A stretch of DNA of 64,000 nt, taken from Buttiauxella warmboldiae. GTDB lineage: Bacteria > Pseudomonadota > Gammaproteobacteria > Enterobacterales > Enterobacteriaceae. This document shows positions 51,495 through 62,332 of this stretch, in pieces. Both the position numbers and the translations under genes were made by a program. A model generated the notes under the pieces. That model saw nothing but the letters and a program-made list of their open reading frames with translations, had not been told where the DNA came from and made no database searches. Where the stretch lies: assembly GCF_003818135.1 (NCBI RefSeq), contig NZ_RPOH01000021.1, forward strand, positions 91,040 through 155,039, given 5' to 3'. How positions within the stretch are numbered: position 1 is the stretch's first letter; the number at the start of each line of letters is the position of its first letter.

Positions 51495-52463
51495 ATGAAT
51501 AGTGTCGGCACTCCATTACTGTGGGGCGGTTTTGCCGTCGTGGTCGTCATCATGCTGGCTATCGACCTCTTTTTACAGGGGCGTAAAGGCTCGCACACCA
51601 TGTCCATGAAGCAGGCGGCCGTGTGGTCCCTGGTCTGGGTTTCGCTTTCGCTGCTGTTTAACGCGGCATTCTGGTGGTATCTCACCGGAACATCTGGCCG
51701 CGAAGTGGCGGATACACAAGCTCTCGCCTTCCTTACCGGCTACCTGATTGAAAAAGCGCTGGCGGTGGATAACGTCTTCGTCTGGCTGATGCTGTTTAGC
51801 TACTTCGCCGTGCCTGCGGCGCTGCAGCGTCGGGTGCTGGTTTACGGGGTGCTGGGCGCGATTGTGCTGCGTACCATTATGATTTTCGCCGGCAGCTGGC
51901 TGATTTCTCAGTTCGAATGGCTGCTGTATGTGTTCGGCGCGTTCCTGCTGTTCACCGGTATCAAAATGGCGCTGGCGAAAGAAGATGAGAGCGGCATTGG
52001 CGATAAGCCGCTGGTGCGCTGGATCCGTGGCCATCTGCGCATGACCGACAAAATCGAAGGCGAGCATTTCTTCGTTCGCAAAAACGGTATTTTGTTTGCC
52101 ACGCCGCTGCTGCTGGTGCTGATTCTGGTTGAGCTGAGCGATGTGATTTTTGCCGTCGACAGTATTCCGGCAATCTTTGCGGTCACCACCGATCCGTTCA
52201 TCGTGCTGACGTCGAACCTGTTTGCCATCCTCGGCCTGCGTGCTATGTACTTCCTGCTGGCAGGCGTGGCCGAGCGCTTCACCATGCTGAAGTACGGTTT
52301 GTCGGTGATTCTGGTGTTTATCGGCGTGAAGATGATGATTGTCGATTTCTACCACATCCCAATCGCGATTTCGCTTGGCGTGGTGGGCGGTATTCTGGCG
52401 TTTACGCTGATCCTCAACGCGTTTGTGAACTACCGTAACGATCGCAAGAAGCTGGCGAGGTAA
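51495..52463 (+). CDS. alx: TerC-family manganese exporter Alx
   Basis: This 322-residue membrane protein starts at [13 protein letters not shown] (ATG 51495), matching E. coli Alx. Conserved blocks [20 protein letters not shown] and [20 protein letters not shown], each with acidic residues inside membrane segments, are the TerC signature. Alx is linked to manganese homeostasis and alkaline pH. Expression is set by the upstream yybP-ykoY riboswitch. A start at 51408 would place extra codons inside the riboswitch and is rejected. Confidence 0.95.
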   Translation: MNSVGTPLLWGGFAVVVVIMLAIDLFLQGRKGSHTMSMKQAAVWSLVWVSLSLLFNAAFWWYLTGTSGREVADTQALAFLTGYLIEKALAVDNVFVWLMLFSYFAVPAALQRRVLVYGVLGAIVLRTIMIFAGSWLISQFEWLLYVFGAFLLFTGIKMALAKEDESGIGDKPLVRWIRGHLRMTDKIEGEHFFVRKNGILFATPLLLVLILVELSDVIFAVDSIPAIFAVTTDPFIVLTSNLFAILGLRAMYFLLAGVAERFTMLKYGLSVILVFIGVKMMIVDFYHIPIAISLGVVGGILAFTLILNAFVNYRNDRKKLAR

Positions 52464-52543
52464 TACCTCCCCGCTTTGATGGGGTAGGGAAGCGGCAGCG
52501 TTATCCGGGTTGGATGGCGCGGCTGTCCTGCCCACACAAGCAA

Positions 52544-52572
52544 TACCCTGTTTAGGCAGGGTTTTTCTTTTT
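52544..52572 (+). terminator. Terminator after alx
   Basis: Arms ACCCTG (52545-52550) and CAGGGT (52557-52562), followed by a T-rich run TTTTCTTTTT. A standard intrinsic terminator. The remaining bases to 52822 are the sstT leader and promoter area, with no gene. Confidence 0.75.
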
Positions 52573-52822
52573 ATCCTGCGCACTTCCGGCAAGTCAATTG
52601 GCCCCTCGGGCCTGGTTTTATGATTTGTCGCTAATGTCACATATTTGTTAATATTTAGTTATAAAATCTAGCCCATCCCGAAATAATCAGTGATTACTAC
52701 TTACGTCTTCGCGACATTTCCTTATACTCGACCAGGCACACACATTTCTTTACATCCGGTCAGTTAAGTACCTCAGAGTACCGACGCAGGATGGGACGAC
52801 ACATCACACAGGAAGGTTACAA

Positions 52823-54067
52823 ATGGCTACACAATCTCCGGGTCTTCTTAAACGCCTGGCACAAGGCAGTCTGGTCAAGCAGATATTGGTCGGACTGGTG
52901 CTGGGTATTGCTCTTGCGGCAGTTTCCAAACCCGCGGCAGTGGCCGTAGGATTGCTCGGAACATTATTCGTTGGGGCGCTGAAAGCGGTTGCCCCGGTAC
53001 TGGTTCTGATGCTGGTGATGGCGTCGATAGCCAACCATAAGCACGGCCAGAAAACCAGCATCCGCCCGATTCTGGTGCTCTACCTGCTGGGTACCTTCAC
53101 TGCGGCATTAACCGCCGTTGTGATCAGCTTCCTGTTCCCTTCTACGTTGCACCTTGTCACCGGCGCAACAGATATCACGCCGCCATCGGGCATCGTTGAA
53201 GTTCTGCGTGGCTTGTTGCTGAGCATGGTATCTAACCCGATCGATGCGCTGCTCAACGCTAACTACATCGGTATTCTGGTGTGGGCGGTGGGTCTGGGCT
53301 TCGCGCTGCGCCACGCTAACGAAAGCACCAAAAACCTGATTAACGATGTCTCCGATGCGGTAACCTTTATCGTGAAAGTGGTGATTCGCTTAGCGCCAGT
53401 CGGTATTTTTGGCCTGGTTGCCTCAACGCTTGCTACCACCGGCTTTGAAACCCTGTGGAGCTACGCGCAGCTGCTGCTGGTGCTGGTTGGCTGTATGCTC
53501 GGCGTGGCGTTGATCATCAACCCGCTGCTGGTGTTTATGAAAATTCGTCGCAACCCGTACCCGCTGGTGTTTGCTTGCCTGCGCGAAAGTGGCGTCACTG
53601 CCTTCTTTACCCGCAGTTCCGCAGCCAACATTCCCGTAAATATGGCGCTGTGTGAAAAGCTGAACCTGGATCGTGATACTTACTCGGTCTCCATCCCATT
53701 GGGCGCAACCATTAATATGGCAGGCGCGGCCATCACCATTACCGTGCTGACTCTGGCGGCGGTGAATACTCTGGGTGTACCTGTAGATCTGCCAACGGCG
53801 CTGCTGCTGAGCGTGGTGGCTTCCCTGTGTGCCTGTGGCGCATCGGGTGTAGCAGGGGGGTCGCTGCTGCTGATCCCACTGGCCTGCGGCATGTTCGGTA
53901 TTCCGAATGAGATTGCCATGCAGGTGGTTGCAGTCGGCTTTATCATCGGCGTATTGCAGGACTCCTGCGAAACTGCGCTGAACTCCTCAACTGACGTGCT
54001 GTTTACCGCGGCGGCCTGCCAGGCAGAGGACGCGCGCCTGGCTGATAAAAACCCGTTACGCGGCTAA
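52823..54067 (+). CDS. sstT: Sodium/serine-threonine symporter SstT
   Basis: This 414-residue member of the dicarboxylate/amino acid:cation symporter family is nearly identical in layout to E. coli SstT. The conserved hairpin [20 protein letters not shown] and the family motif [20 protein letters not shown] are present, with about nine membrane segments. It imports serine and threonine with sodium. ATG at 52823 follows GGAAGG. A possible bidirectional hairpin (CTCCCTG/CAGGGAG, about 54077-54101) separates it from convergent ygjV. Confidence 0.95.
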   Translation: MATQSPGLLKRLAQGSLVKQILVGLVLGIALAAVSKPAAVAVGLLGTLFVGALKAVAPVLVLMLVMASIANHKHGQKTSIRPILVLYLLGTFTAALTAVVISFLFPSTLHLVTGATDITPPSGIVEVLRGLLLSMVSNPIDALLNANYIGILVWAVGLGFALRHANESTKNLINDVSDAVTFIVKVVIRLAPVGIFGLVASTLATTGFETLWSYAQLLLVLVGCMLGVALIINPLLVFMKIRRNPYPLVFACLRESGVTAFFTRSSAANIPVNMALCEKLNLDRDTYSVSIPLGATINMAGAAITITVLTLAAVNTLGVPVDLPTALLLSVVASLCACGASGVAGGSLLLIPLACGMFGIPNEIAMQVVAVGFIIGVLQDSCETALNSSTDVLFTAAACQAEDARLADKNPLRG

Positions 54068-54109
54068 TGCTCAATGCTCCCTGTCTTACGAGGCAGGGAG
54101 TGACCCTTC

Positions 54110-54646
54110 TTATTGCTGCACCTCTTTTTCGACCTTAAACGGGTCGATACCGCGTCTTTGCATCCGCCAGAAGCGTATGATATTCAGGCCATTCATTACC
54201 AGAAAACTCCCTTCGATTAGCGTGCCGCCAATCGATCCCAGCCAGAAGTTATGCGTGACCCAGCACGCGGTGGAGCACCACATCACGCAGCGCGTGGTCA
54301 GCCCTTTGCAGCGAAATAGCGCCCAGGTACTGGCGACGGTGCCGAAAATCGGCAGCAGCTCCATCGCGTGGTTGAATTTAGATAAACCTAGCCCCAGGGT
54401 TAGCGTGATAAAAATCCCCATTACCCACAGGCTGCGGGTGCGCAGAGAAATCACGGTGCGCAGGGCGTTAAGCTCCGCGCTCATGCTCGCCGGGCTTGCC
54501 CCCATTAAAAAGAAGTGAACGCCGATGATGGCGCTGTATGCCGCCAGCTGTAGCTTGAAACGCCGTTCATCGCGGTTGATGAAGGTGGTAATCCCGACCA
54601 GAAAGGCTAAAACGCCGACGCCCTGGGCAACCCAATACGCGGTCAT
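54110..54646 (-). CDS. ygjV: YgjV family membrane protein
   Basis: This 178-residue inner-membrane protein is similar to E. coli YgjV, with five to six hydrophobic segments and the family blocks GVGVLAFLVGITTFINRDER and CVMWCSTACWVTHNFWLGSI. Function not known. It lies downstream of the uxaCA operon but after a terminator at 54676-54711, so it probably has its own promoter. Confidence 0.9.
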   Translation of the reverse strand: MTAYWVAQGVGVLAFLVGITTFINRDERRFKLQLAAYSAIIGVHFFLMGASPASMSAELNALRTVISLRTRSLWVMGIFITLTLGLGLSKFNHAMELLPIFGTVASTWALFRCKGLTTRCVMWCSTACWVTHNFWLGSIGGTLIEGSFLVMNGLNIIRFWRMQRRGIDPFKVEKEVQQ

Positions 54647-54675
54647 GACAAATCCTTGTGAGTAACATCGAGGCG

Positions 54676-54711
54676 AAAAAAAACGGCATTCTGAGTATCA
54701 AAATGCCGTTT
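54676..54711 (-). terminator. Terminator after uxaA
   Basis: Read on the minus strand, arms AAACGGCATT and AATGCCGTTT flank a short loop and are followed by a run of eight T. A strong intrinsic terminator 24 bases after the uxaA stop. Confidence 0.85.
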
Positions 54712-54734
54712 CATGTTAGCACCTGCCTGAGGTT

Positions 54735-56222
54735 TTACAACGTAACGCCGCTTTTAAAGATTGCCAACTCACGGAAATCATTACGTTCATTGCAGGTTTT
54801 TTTGCCGTTGGCGATATCAACAATGGTGTCGATAAACTCGCTCAGCAGGGTATTCATGTCGCTGCCGTGCAGCAGTTTGCCCGCGTCAAAATCAATCCAG
54901 TGTGGCTTTTTCGTCGCCAGTTCACTGTTGGTGGCGATTTTCACCGTCGGCACAAAACCGCCGTATGGCGTACCGCGTCCGGTGCTGAACAGCACCATAT
55001 GGCAGCCCGCACCGGCAAGCGCGCTGGTGGCAACGGCATCGTTACCCGGCGCGCTTAACAGGTTCAGGCCTGGCGTTTTCAGGCGCTCGCCATAACGCAG
55101 CACGTCGACAACCTCGCTCTCGCCGGCTTTTTGCGTGCAGCCCAGCGATTTTTCTTCGAGCGTGGTGATACCGCCAGCTTTGTTCCCTGGTGATGGGTTT
55201 TCGTAGATCGGCTGGTTGTGTTCGATGAAGTACTGTTTGAAGTCGTTCACCATGGTGACGGTTTTCTCAAACGTGGCTTCATCGCGGCAATGGCTCATCA
55301 GAATGCGTTCCGCCCCAAACATTTCCGGGACTTCAGTCAGTACGGTTGTGCCGCCGTTAGCCACCATGTAGTCGGAGAAACGGCCCAGCATTGGGTTTGC
55401 GGTAATACCGGACAAACCGTCAGAACCGCCGCATTCCAGGCCAAACTTCAGCTCGCTGATTTTGCCCGGCGTGCGTTTGTCGTTGCGCATCACTTCGTAC
55501 AGCGCTTGCAGCTGCTCAAGGCCGGCTTCTACTTCGTCGTCCTGCTGCTGGCAAACCATGAACTTCACGCGGGATTCATCATACTCGCCCAGCGTTTCAC
55601 GGAATGCGCTCACCTGGTTGTTTTCACAACCCAGGCCAATCACCAGCACCGCGCCCGCGTTCGGGTGATGGACCATGTTTTGCAGCATGGTGCGGGTGTT
55701 GATGTGATCTTCACCCAGCTGCGAACAACCAAACGGGTGGCTGAACAGGAACACACCGTCGATATCTTCGGCATCGTGATTCTGCTTCAGGAAACGGTTC
55801 TGGATCTGACGCGCGATGCCGTTAACACAGCCCACGGTTGGCAGGATCCACAGTTCGTTACGCACTCCCACGCTGCCGTTTTCGCGACGGTAAATCTCAA
55901 TGTCGCGGTCTGCAGCCTGGCCTGCCAGCGTCTGGAAATCAGGTTGATAGCGATACTCATCCAGGTCGCTCAGATTCGTGCGCACGTTATGCGAGTGAAT
56001 GTGCTCCCCGGCTTCAATCGTGGCTAACGCATGGCCAATCGGCAGGCCATATTTAACCACGTTCTCACCCTGCGCAATGGTAACCAGCGCAAATTTATGG
56101 CCACGCCCCACCGGCTGGCGCAGCGCTATCTCTGCACCTTCAACGGTAACGGCTTCACCTTCAGCCAGGTCCACTAACGCAACGGCGACGTTATCTTGCG
56201 TATGGATCTTGATGTATTGCAT
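54735..56222 (-). CDS. uxaA: Altronate dehydratase UxaA
   Basis: This 495-residue enzyme has an N-terminal SAF-like domain (1-75; MQYIKIHTQDNVAVALVDLA) and a dehydratase domain with NELWILPTVGCVNGIARQIQ, HPFGCSQLGEDH, GLGCENNQ and FGLECGGSDGLSGITANPML, cysteines of which bind iron. It converts D-altronate to 2-keto-3-deoxygluconate, the third step of galacturonate breakdown. It lies 18 bases downstream of uxaC in the uxaCA operon, repressed by ExuR in E. coli. Confidence 0.96.
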   Translation of the reverse strand: MQYIKIHTQDNVAVALVDLAEGEAVTVEGAEIALRQPVGRGHKFALVTIAQGENVVKYGLPIGHALATIEAGEHIHSHNVRTNLSDLDEYRYQPDFQTLAGQAADRDIEIYRRENGSVGVRNELWILPTVGCVNGIARQIQNRFLKQNHDAEDIDGVFLFSHPFGCSQLGEDHINTRTMLQNMVHHPNAGAVLVIGLGCENNQVSAFRETLGEYDESRVKFMVCQQQDDEVEAGLEQLQALYEVMRNDKRTPGKISELKFGLECGGSDGLSGITANPMLGRFSDYMVANGGTTVLTEVPEMFGAERILMSHCRDEATFEKTVTMVNDFKQYFIEHNQPIYENPSPGNKAGGITTLEEKSLGCTQKAGESEVVDVLRYGERLKTPGLNLLSAPGNDAVATSALAGAGCHMVLFSTGRGTPYGGFVPTVKIATNSELATKKPHWIDFDAGKLLHGSDMNTLLSEFIDTIVDIANGKKTCNERNDFRELAIFKSGVTL

Positions 56223-56240
56223 ATCAACCTCAGAGCCTGA

Positions 56241-57650
56241 TTAGTTCAGTTCAATGCCAAAGTAGTCTCGGGCGTTGTTAAAGCAGATGTTTTCTACCAT
56301 GCTACCCAACAGTTTGATGTCCGCTGGCGCTTCGCCTGCTTCAACCCAACGGCCAATCATCTGGCACAGAATGCGGCGGAAGTATTCGTGGCGGGTGTAT
56401 GACAGGAAGCTACGGCTGTCAGTCAGCATGCCAACAAAACGGCTCAGCAGACCCAGCTGCGCCAGCTGCGTCATTTGACGCTCCATGCCGTCTTTCTGGT
56501 CGTTGAACCACCAACCAGAACCAAACTGCATCTTGCCCGGCATCCCTTCGCCCTGGAAGTTGCCAATCATGGTGCCCAGCACTTCGTTATCGCGTGGGTT
56601 CAGGCAGTACAGGATAGTTTTTGGCAGTTCATTGTTTTCATTCTGCTTGCTGAGCAGGCGAGAAAGCTCTTCAGCCATTGGGCGGTCGTTGATGGAGTCA
56701 AAGCCCACATCCGGCCCCAGCAGTTTGAACTGGCGCAGGTTGTTGTTACGCAGCGCGCCAATGTGGTACTGCTGAACCCAGCCGCGACGGGTATATTCTG
56801 CCGCCAGCCAAACCAGAACCGCAGTTTTAAACTGGGCAGTTTCATGTTCGGTTGGGGTCGCGCCAGAAAGACGACGTGCCAGGATACCGTCGAGAGTCGC
56901 TTCGTCTGCTTCCGCAAACAGAACCACGTCTAATGCGTGGTCGGAAACTTTACAGCCGTGTGCCGCGAAGTGGTCCAGACGTTTGCTCAGGGCCGCTTGC
57001 AGGTCGCTGAAACGACGGATGTCGGTATCAGAAACTTCAGCCAGTTTACCCATGTATTCAACGAAGGTTTCTTGTTCGATATTGAACGCTTTGTCCGGGC
57101 GCCAGCTTGGCAGCACTTTGGTTTCAAACGCGTCTAATGCGATTTGACGGTGGAAACGCAGATCGTCAATGGGATCGTCAGTCGTGCCGACCATCTTCAC
57201 GTTCATCTGTTTCATGATGCCGCGCGCAGAGAAGTTGTCCTGAGCCAGCAGCTCGTTACATTCGTTCCAGATCTCATCAGCAGTGGCTGGCGACAGCAGC
57301 TTGCCGGTGATGCCGAACGGGCGACGCAGTTCGAGGTGGGTCCAGTGGTACAGCGGGTTGCCGATAGTGTGCGGAACCGTTGCAGCCCATGCATCGAATT
57401 TCTCACGGTCAGAGGCATCGCCAGTACACAGACGCTCTTCCACACCGTTAGCACGCATGCCGCGCCACTTATAGTGATCGCCCTTTAACCAGATGTCATA
57501 CAGGTTTTTAAAACGATAGTCTTCTGCAACCTGCTGCGGTTGAAGGTGGCAGTGATAGTCGAAAATAGGCTGATCGGCTGCAAACTCATGGTACAAACGG
57601 CGGGCAAATTCGGTATCAAGGAGAAAATCTTCAGTCATAAACTGGGCCAT
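56241..57650 (-). CDS. uxaC: Uronate isomerase UxaC
   Basis: This 469-residue amidohydrolase-superfamily enzyme has metal-binding HCHL (YHCHLQPQQ) and near-identity to E. coli UxaC across [20 protein letters not shown] and [20 protein letters not shown]. It isomerises D-galacturonate to tagaturonate and D-glucuronate to fructuronate. It is the first gene of the uxaCA operon, divergent from exuT; the shared region carries CRP- and ExuR-like sites. Confidence 0.97.
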   Translation of the reverse strand: MAQFMTEDFLLDTEFARRLYHEFAADQPIFDYHCHLQPQQVAEDYRFKNLYDIWLKGDHYKWRGMRANGVEERLCTGDASDREKFDAWAATVPHTIGNPLYHWTHLELRRPFGITGKLLSPATADEIWNECNELLAQDNFSARGIMKQMNVKMVGTTDDPIDDLRFHRQIALDAFETKVLPSWRPDKAFNIEQETFVEYMGKLAEVSDTDIRRFSDLQAALSKRLDHFAAHGCKVSDHALDVVLFAEADEATLDGILARRLSGATPTEHETAQFKTAVLVWLAAEYTRRGWVQQYHIGALRNNNLRQFKLLGPDVGFDSINDRPMAEELSRLLSKQNENNELPKTILYCLNPRDNEVLGTMIGNFQGEGMPGKMQFGSGWWFNDQKDGMERQMTQLAQLGLLSRFVGMLTDSRSFLSYTRHEYFRRILCQMIGRWVEAGEAPADIKLLGSMVENICFNNARDYFGIELN

Positions 57651-58138
57651 TGTAGGGTTCCTCTGTTCATAGCAGTTCGATGCTTACGCATAATGCAAAT
57701 AAAGTTATCACACCAATTTACGCAGGCCGAGTGGATTTTTGAGATGTTCATCACAAAAACCATACTTTTATTGTTAATATTCTGTGTAAAAAGAACCCGT
57801 ATCCCGCGCCGTTTCTGGCCTGAAAGCCTGTACTCCCTAAGAGTAAGCTGATCGACACTTTTGTGATATCACTCAACTTTTGAAGCTGTATGACAAGTTA
57901 TCTTTCTGCCGTCGCAATACTTAAGTAATGGAAATACATCAGACGCTGATACCACGAACAGCGCAAAACGGTACGGAAACCGGAATTGCCACTGGCAGTT
58001 TTTATATATGGCAAGGTACGGGTCGTACCGGGTGATACCCCGGTTATGAACCCTCTTATAGATCAAACGCTCTGGCAGCAGTGCCGGACGTGCGGCTGCA
58101 TCATATGCAGCTGTCTTCAAGACGGGATGAAATTCGAA
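57651..58138. promoter_or_regulatory. uxaC-exuT divergent control region with CRP- and ExuR-like sites
   Basis: TGAGA-TGTTCA-TCACA (57740-57755) matches the CRP core TGTGA-N6-TCACA with one difference. AAGTTATCACACCAATTTA (57702-57720; minus strand TAAATTGGTGTGATAAC) resembles the left half of ExuR/UxuR-type operators (AAATTGGT). These fit the known control of both operons by CRP and ExuR. The rest of this 490-base region holds only an upstream frame continuous with exuT, which I take as untranslated. Confidence 0.6.
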
Positions 58139-59434
58139 ATGCGAAAGATTCAAGGCTTGCGCTGGTACATGATAGCTCTGGTCACTATGGGCACCATTCT
58201 GGGTTATCTGACACGTAATACTATTGCTGCGGCAGCACCTACTCTGATGGAAGAGCTGCATATTTCTACTCAGCAATACTCATATATCATCGCAGCTTAC
58301 TCGGCTTGCTATACCATCATGCAGCCTGTTGCAGGCTACGCGCTCGATGTGCTTGGTACTAAAGTCGGCTACGCATTCTTTGCTGTCGCATGGGCAATTT
58401 TCTGTGGCGCAACGGCGCTGGCGGGAAGCTGGGGTGGACTGGCCATTGCGCGTGGCGCCGTGGGTGCCGCTGAAGCTGCCATGATCCCGGCTGGCCTGAA
58501 AGCCAGTAGCGAATGGTTCCCGGCTAAAGAGCGCTCCATCGCCGTAGGTTATTTTAACGTCGGCTCTTCTATTGGCGGTATGATTGCTCCACCATTAGTG
58601 GTCTGGGCGATTGTGATGCACAGCTGGCAGATGGCTTTCATCATCTCCGGCGTCCTGAGCTTTGCATGGGCAATGGCGTGGCTTGTCTTCTACAAACACC
58701 CGCGCGATCAGAAACGTCTTTCTGAAGAAGAGCGTGAGTACATCATTGGCGGTCAGGAAGCTCATCACCAGACCAACAACAGCAAAAAAATGAGCGCATG
58801 GAAAATCCTGCAGAACCGTCAGTTCTGGGGTATCGCTCTGCCGCGCTTCCTGGCTGAACCAGCCTGGGGAACTTTCAACGCCTGGATCCCACTGTTCATG
58901 TTTAAAGCTTACGGCTTTGACCTGAAACACATCGCGATGTTTGCCTGGATGCCAATGCTGTTTGCTGACCTTGGCTGTATCGTTGGCGGCTACCTGCCAC
59001 CGCTGTTCCAGCGCGTATTCGGCGTTAACCTGATTGTTTCCCGTAAACTGGTCGTCACCATGGGGGCGTTACTGATGATTGCGCCTGGGACTATCGGCCT
59101 GTTCACCAGCCCATATGTTGCAATCGCTCTGCTGTGCGTTGGCGGTTTCGCTCACCAGTCGCTGTCTGGCGCCCTGATCACACTCTCTTCTGACGTATTT
59201 GGTCGTAACGAAGTGGCAACGGCGAACGGCCTGACCGGTATGGCTGCCTGGACCGCAAGTACAATGTTTGCGCTGGTCGTCGGCGCGCTGGCTGATACCC
59301 TTGGCTTCAGCCCGCTGTTTGCCGCACTGGCAGTCTTCGATGTGCTGGGGGCTATCGTTATCTGGACCGTGCTGCAAAACAAACCTATCAGTGAGTTAGA
59401 AGAGCAGCAAAAACCGAAACAAGCGTTAGCTTAA
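58139..59434 (+). CDS. exuT: Hexuronate transporter ExuT
   Basis: This 431-residue major-facilitator protein is nearly identical in layout to E. coli ExuT, which imports galacturonate and glucuronate with protons. There are twelve membrane segments, including YMIALVTMGTILGYLTRNTI and ARGAVGAAEAAMIPAGLKAS. ATG at 58139 gives the E. coli-like N-terminus MRKIQGLRWYM. ATG at 58127 (MKFEMRK) is an alternative, while the frame is open back to 57986. A terminator follows at 59460. Confidence 0.94.
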   Translation: MRKIQGLRWYMIALVTMGTILGYLTRNTIAAAAPTLMEELHISTQQYSYIIAAYSACYTIMQPVAGYALDVLGTKVGYAFFAVAWAIFCGATALAGSWGGLAIARGAVGAAEAAMIPAGLKASSEWFPAKERSIAVGYFNVGSSIGGMIAPPLVVWAIVMHSWQMAFIISGVLSFAWAMAWLVFYKHPRDQKRLSEEEREYIIGGQEAHHQTNNSKKMSAWKILQNRQFWGIALPRFLAEPAWGTFNAWIPLFMFKAYGFDLKHIAMFAWMPMLFADLGCIVGGYLPPLFQRVFGVNLIVSRKLVVTMGALLMIAPGTIGLFTSPYVAIALLCVGGFAHQSLSGALITLSSDVFGRNEVATANGLTGMAAWTASTMFALVVGALADTLGFSPLFAALAVFDVLGAIVIWTVLQNKPISELEEQQKPKQALA

Positions 59435-59459
59435 TCGCGGTCTAAATTTTGCACATCAG

Positions 59460-59479
59460 GCCGCCTACGGGCGGCTTTT
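59460..59479 (+). terminator. Terminator after exuT
   Basis: Arms GCCGCC (59460-59465) and GGCGGC (59470-59475), tetraloop TACG, then TTTT. Intrinsic terminator between exuT and exuR. Confidence 0.8.
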
Positions 59480-59509
59480 ATGTAGCCAGAATGTGGAGCC
59501 GAACTTTGA

Positions 59510-59527
59510 AAAGTGGTATAACAAATT
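59510..59527 (+). promoter_or_regulatory. ExuR-type operator candidate upstream of exuR
   Basis: AAGTGGTATAACAAATTA resembles the ExuR/UxuR operator pattern (TTGGTATAACAAATT-like) and lies 34 bases before the exuR ATG, consistent with autoregulation. Pattern recalled, not computed. Confidence 0.45.
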
Positions 59528-59560
59528 AGGTTAACCGCAGGATTTTTCCCGGAGCTACAG

Positions 59561-60337
59561 ATGGAAGTTATGGAACCTCGTCGTCTTTATCAGCAATTAG
59601 CCGCTGAACTTAAACAACGCATCGAAAACGGTGTTTATCTGGTTGGGGAAAAACTCCCGGCAGAGCGCTTTATTGCTGAAGAAAAGAACGTGAGCCGCAC
59701 TGTGGTTCGTGAAGCTATCATCATGCTGGAAGTAGAAGGGTACGTTGAAGTCCGCAAAGGCTCCGGCATCCACGTGATGGCCAATCAGGCCAAATACTCC
59801 AGCCTGCCTGATGAACAGTTTGAATTTGCCAGTTTCGGGCCGTTTGAGCTGCTGCAGGCTCGCCAGCTTATCGAAAGCAATATTGCGGAATTCGCGGCAA
59901 CTCAGGTCACCAAGCAAGATATTGTCAAGCTGATGGAAATTCAGGAAATGGCCCGTAATGAGCATAATTTCCAGGATTCAGAATGGGACCTTCATTTTCA
60001 CACTCAGGTAGCCCTGGCCTCGCAAAATAGCGCCCTTGCAGCCGTCGTTGAAAAAATGTGGAGCCAGCGTATCCACAACCCATACTGGAAAAAACTTCAT
60101 GAACATATCGATAAGCGCACCGCCGATAACTGGTGTGAAGATCATGACCAGATCCTTAAAGCCCTGATTCGTAAAGATCCACATGCGGCCAAAGTGGCAA
60201 TGTGGCAGCATCTGGAGAACACCAAACAGATGCTGTTTGATGCCACCAGCGATGATTTTGAATTTAACGCGGACCGCTACTTATTTGCCGATAATCCGGT
60301 AATTCATCTCGATACCACGGCAAACAGTCAAAAATAG
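59561..60337 (+). CDS. exuR: GntR-family hexuronate repressor ExuR
   Basis: This 258-residue protein has an N-terminal winged HTH ([40 protein letters not shown]) and an FCD ligand domain with Asp/His metal ligands ([29 protein letters not shown]). It is near-identical in order and sequence to E. coli ExuR, which represses uxaCA, exuT and itself until galacturonate-derived tagaturonate appears. ATG at 59561 follows GGAG. Confidence 0.96.
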   Translation: MEVMEPRRLYQQLAAELKQRIENGVYLVGEKLPAERFIAEEKNVSRTVVREAIIMLEVEGYVEVRKGSGIHVMANQAKYSSLPDEQFEFASFGPFELLQARQLIESNIAEFAATQVTKQDIVKLMEIQEMARNEHNFQDSEWDLHFHTQVALASQNSALAAVVEKMWSQRIHNPYWKKLHEHIDKRTADNWCEDHDQILKALIRKDPHAAKVAMWQHLENTKQMLFDATSDDFEFNADRYLFADNPVIHLDTTANSQK

Positions 60338-60672
60338 CCCTTTCCCCGCGCGAGGGTAAGCAAACCAACCAATAGTGTCAGCGTTTGTAAATACCCTCGC
60401 CAGCCCCTCAGTGAGTCCTCAAAATCAACTCCCGGCAAAGCACAAATACTGTGACGCTCCAGGCTGAGCTTTGTTACAATTAGATGCAATTTCATCGTCG
60501 GTGTTCGCTTTGCTGTACACCTGCCTGTTCGTCTTCACACGGAGCTGTGGCAAGAAGAGGCAATAAGCGGTGGATTGTAAGCGGCAATCAGACAAGCAAA
60601 ACCAGACAATAAAGCCGCACTCTACCAGGCTGACTTAGTCAGCGGTCTTAACCGATGTGCCAGGAACACTGA
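60338..60672. other. exuR-yqjA intergenic region
   Basis: About 335 bases carrying the yqjA promoter region. I see no gene, no strong terminator and no operator I can name with confidence. Confidence 0.5.
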
Positions 60673-61335
60673 ATGGAACTTCTCACGCAACTGTTGAACG
60701 CTCTCTGGAGCCAGGATTTTGAAACGCTCGCCAATCCAGGAATGATTGGCATGCTTTATTTTGTTTTATTCATGATCTTATTTCTTGAAAACGGCCTGCT
60801 GCCGGCCGCCTTCCTGCCGGGCGATAGCCTGTTAGTTTTAGTGGGTGTGCTGATTGCCAAAGGGGCGATGGGTTTTCCGGAAACGCTTTTTTTACTGACC
60901 ACTGCCGCAAGCCTCGGCTGTTGGCTGAGCTATATCCAGGGGCGCTGGCTTGGGAACACGCGGATCGTGCAAAACTGGCTGTCGCATCTTCCCGCTCACT
61001 ATCACCAGCGGGCGCATAATCTGTTCCATAAGCATGGCCTGGCGGCGTTACTGATTGGCCGCTTTATCGCTTTTGTGCGCACTCTGTTACCGACCATTGC
61101 CGGGTTGTCTGGTCTGAACAATGCGCGTTTCCAGTTCTTTAACTGGATGAGCGGCCTGTTATGGGTACTGATCCTGACGACTCTGGGTTACCTGCTCGGC
61201 AAAACGCCGGTATTCCTCAAGTATGAAGATGCATTGATGTCCTGCCTGATGCTGCTACCCGTCGTGCTGCTGGTCATTGGCCTGTGCGGTTCGTTGATCG
61301 TGCTTTGGCGTAAAAAATACGGTAACCGTGGTTAA
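60673..61335 (+). CDS. yqjA: DedA-family membrane protein YqjA
   Basis: This 220-residue DedA/SNARE-associated-family protein has the family core [40 protein letters not shown] and a C-terminal hydrophobic helix. In E. coli YqjA is needed for alkaline pH tolerance and membrane energetics and is redundant with YghB; Glu39 and Asp51 equivalents are visible in [14 protein letters not shown]. It forms an operon with mzrA, 10 bases downstream. Confidence 0.94.
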   Translation: MELLTQLLNALWSQDFETLANPGMIGMLYFVLFMILFLENGLLPAAFLPGDSLLVLVGVLIAKGAMGFPETLFLLTTAASLGCWLSYIQGRWLGNTRIVQNWLSHLPAHYHQRAHNLFHKHGLAALLIGRFIAFVRTLLPTIAGLSGLNNARFQFFNWMSGLLWVLILTTLGYLLGKTPVFLKYEDALMSCLMLLPVVLLVIGLCGSLIVLWRKKYGNRG

Positions 61336-61345
61336 GAGGTATGCG

Positions 61346-61723
61346 ATGAGAACACACTTTTTTCGTGGTCTGCGGGCCACGATACTGACAGGCGTTATCG
61401 CCATCGCCTCAATCCTGATCTGGTCGGGAATGCAGACAACGGAGTCCACCCTGGAAATTCGCTCCAGCCAGCAGGGCATCAGCATACCGGACGGTTTTTT
61501 TGTCTCGCACCACCTTAATGCCAACGGTATTCGCTTTAACAGCATTACCCCTGACAACAACTCCTTATTGATTAAATTTGATTCAAGCGCGCAAAGCGAA
61601 GCGGCCAAAGCCGTGCTGTATAAAACGCTGCCGCATGGCTATGTCATCGCCCAACAAGAAGAGGGCGACAGCGCCAGCAACTGGCTGACGCGCGTGCTCA
61701 ACGAAAATATCCGCATCGGCTAA
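61346..61723 (+). CDS. mzrA: EnvZ/OmpR modulator MzrA
   Basis: This 125-residue bitopic inner-membrane protein has one N-terminal segment (LRATILTGVIAIASILIWSG) and a periplasmic domain (GFFVSHHLNANGIRFNSITP). In E. coli MzrA contacts EnvZ and raises OmpR phosphorylation, linking it to CpxRA. ATG at 61346 with AGAGG upstream is chosen; a GTG at 61328 overlapping yqjA is an alternative. Confidence 0.9.
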   Translation: MRTHFFRGLRATILTGVIAIASILIWSGMQTTESTLEIRSSQQGISIPDGFFVSHHLNANGIRFNSITPDNNSLLIKFDSSAQSEAAKAVLYKTLPHGYVIAQQEEGDSASNWLTRVLNENIRIG

Positions 61724-61893
61724 CCCCGTTCCTGAAATCCTAATTTGTCATCGGAATTGGGTTTTTACTCAATTTCTGTCTATGCTTGTTTTGACTTAAC
61801 TCGCTACAACTTATTGGTTTTGTCTAATTTCTGGATTCTATGTGTGGTTAACCTTGCGGTTAAACGTACATTCACAATGGAAGGTTTTCGCTC

Positions 61894-62262
61894 ATGAACA
61901 TTCGTACCGTATTGGCTATCGCCCTGTTATCACTGACATCTGCCGCACAAGCGAACTCGCTGTGCGGCGAAAAAGAGCGGGATATACAGCGCGAAATTGG
62001 CTATGCGGAGAAACACCAGAATCAAAGTCGCGTCGATGGCCTGAACAAAGCGTTGCGGGAAGTTCGTGCCAATTGCACCGACAGCGGTTTACGCGCGGCG
62101 CATCAGAAGAAAATTAACCAGCAGCAGGCTGAAATCGCCGAGCGGAAAGCAGATCTGCAAGAGGCGCACGCAAAAGGCGACGCCGATAAAATTACCAAAC
62201 GGGAGCAAAAACTGGCGGAAGCTGAAGATGAGCTGAAAACCCTGCAGGCCCGTGATTATTAA
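61894..62262 (+). CDS. yqjC: DUF1090 periplasmic protein YqjC
   Basis: This 122-residue protein has a signal peptide (MNIRTVLAIALLSLTSAAQA) and a charged helical mature part with CGEKERDIQREIGYAEKHQN and an AEIAERKADLQEAHAKGDAD coiled coil, matching E. coli YqjC. Periplasmic; function unknown. Site GGAAGG upstream. It starts the yqjCDEK cluster. Confidence 0.93.
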   Translation: MNIRTVLAIALLSLTSAAQANSLCGEKERDIQREIGYAEKHQNQSRVDGLNKALREVRANCTDSGLRAAHQKKINQQQAEIAERKADLQEAHAKGDADKITKREQKLAEAEDELKTLQARDY

Positions 62263-62332
62263 GACTACCCCATACCCGCAGCGCGAAGTCTGTGGGGTAT
62301 TAAGGACTGACCTCAAACACCTGGAGAGAACT

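Noticed and set aside
57986..58138. Longer start for exuT, adding 51 residues
   Set aside because: The extra part is Cys-rich and unlike the known N-terminus; it lies in the control region shared with uxaC.
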